Shown here one piece after another: positions 63,220 to 64,000 of a stretch of DNA of 64,000 nt. The stretch spans positions 496,001 through 560,000 of the forward strand of contig OZ244251.1 of assembly GCA_965217175.1 (NCBI GenBank). Direction: 5' to 3'. The DNA is from Bin87 sp965217175. Its GTDB lineage: Bacteria > Chloroflexota > Dehalococcoidia > Lucifugimonadales > UBA3495. Position numbers and translations under genes: made by a program. The notes beneath the pieces were generated by a model, which worked only from the letters and a program-made list of their open reading frames with translations, made no database searches and had not been told where the DNA came from. Within the stretch, counting starts at the first letter, position 1. Each line of letters starts with the position of its first letter.

Positions 63220-64000
63220 TGCTCGCGGACCGAGCTGGTGCGAGTTTGCGGGGACGTTCAGTTGGCCGGATGGCGGGTCAGTGGCGGTCGTGCGCCGTCA
63301 GGAGGGGAGAGGCAGCGCTCGGAATCTAGCGAGGGCGCCACTGAACTGGGCTTCCCAGGGCCAACGCTGGGGCAGATGCAAAGTGAGGCGGCGCGCCGAG
63401 CGGGTGAGCCTTCCGGCCATGGAAAAGAAGCGGCGTCGCAGGGTCTTGGTGGTCACGATCTGCTCGCCCAGACCGATGCGCGCCGTCCAGCGTGCCAGGT
63501 TGTGGGCGATCACCTGCACCGCCAGCCAGGCGCCGTTGGCGGGGAAGCGGCCCGAGGGGAGATGGTTCAACCCCACGCCGTACTTGAGGTCTCGGATGGC
63601 GTTCTCGATCTCGGCGTGGCGGCGATGGTCGGCCTCGAGATCCAGGGTGTCACCCTCTCGGTCGGTGATGCAGCCGTGATAGCTGTAGCTGGCGAAGAGG
63701 GCCAGCTGGGAGCCGGGCGTGGGCTTCACCCGCCGGACGATGAACCGCACCGGTGCGGCGTCGGGCTTGCTCTCGAAGGGGACATACGTGGTCTCGGCCA
63801 CGTCGGCGGCGCCGTCCATCCAGTAGGGAATCGGCGTCGTCAATGCAGCCGCCGCCCGCCAGCGCAGACGCCACCAGGGTCATCATCTTGTCGCCGGTGT
63901 TGGCTCGGCCCGGCGCATTGTCCAGGTCGAGGCGCTGCTGGACCGGTTGGGGCAGGCCCAGGTGCTGGGCCAACGTGGCGGGCAGGATCAGCCCAGCATT
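63220..64000 (-). pseudogene. IS1380-family transposase with internal deletion
   Basis: Entering from beyond the window edge, the transposase N-terminus (LAQHLGLPQPVQQRLDLDNAPGRANTGDKMMTLVASALAGGGCIDD) joins directly to the last third (PIPYWMDGAADVAETTYVPF...IRDLKYGVGLNHLPSGRFPANGAWLAVQVIAHNL). The join lies in ACGCCGA, a 7-base string present at both ancestral positions, and changes frame. About 200 codons are missing. The gene continues off the right end of the window. Confidence 0.8.

Noticed and set aside
1..64000. tRNA or rRNA genes
   Set aside because: None could be recognised by eye; a dedicated tRNA search would be needed to exclude them.

Overview
The window looks like the accessory part of a GC-rich bacterial genome, most likely a Chloroflexota member near the SAR202/Dehalococcoidia lineage. 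This is inferred from the gene mix: several amidohydrolases, two allantoinase-like polysaccharide deacetylases, LLM-type flavin oxidoreductases, an epoxide hydrolase, an enoyl-CoA hydratase, a D-aminoacylase beside a family 5 solute-binding lipoprotein, and Pro/Thr-rich surface lipoproteins. No rRNA or tRNA gene was seen, so the placement is tentative. The region is heavily decayed: I count about ten insertion sequences or remnants and at least fourteen reading frames broken by in-frame stops, indels or insertions.

Layout. 0.3-8.5 kb: a DUF502 membrane protein, a single-chain restriction-modification enzyme, a Pro/Thr-rich surface protein and a divergent sensor kinase split by an in-frame TAG. 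8.7-10.2 and 17.3-18.8 kb: two copies of a unit holding an unknown 348-codon gene (one intact, one dead) plus a small non-autonomous TnpB-type element. 11.3-17.2 kb: secreted and lipoprotein genes, one cut by an IS701-type element. 18.8-21.6 kb: two unknown genes, one with winged-helix features. 21.8-23.25 kb: the full-length TnpB element that fathered the two small elements.

23.3-29.9 kb is the most unusual part: a tandem array of a two-gene cassette. Each cassette has a ~130-codon gene of unknown function, a hairpin whose two arms have changed together between copies, and a large serine recombinase. Three cassettes and two stray recombinase N-termini are present. Only the last recombinase keeps both an open frame and the catalytic serine. 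The array abuts a truncated amidohydrolase gene, a likely integration junction.

30-47.8 kb: catabolic genes (deacetylases, hydrolases, amidohydrolase, cupin, LLM oxidoreductase), interleaved with IS5-, IS701-, IS66- and IS1380-type elements and many pseudogenes. 47.8-52.4 kb: nested IS66/IS3 remnants, then a tandem array of lipoproteins with Pro/Thr-rich stalks; one copy has an intact zinc-peptidase HExxH site and its neighbour has lost it. 52.5-64 kb: amidohydrolase, LuxR-type regulator, remnants of a PD-(D/E)xK nuclease and a transfer-type ATPase, three IS1380 copies in all (39.6, 54.8 and 63.2 kb), a D-aminoacylase and a peptide-type solute-binding lipoprotein.
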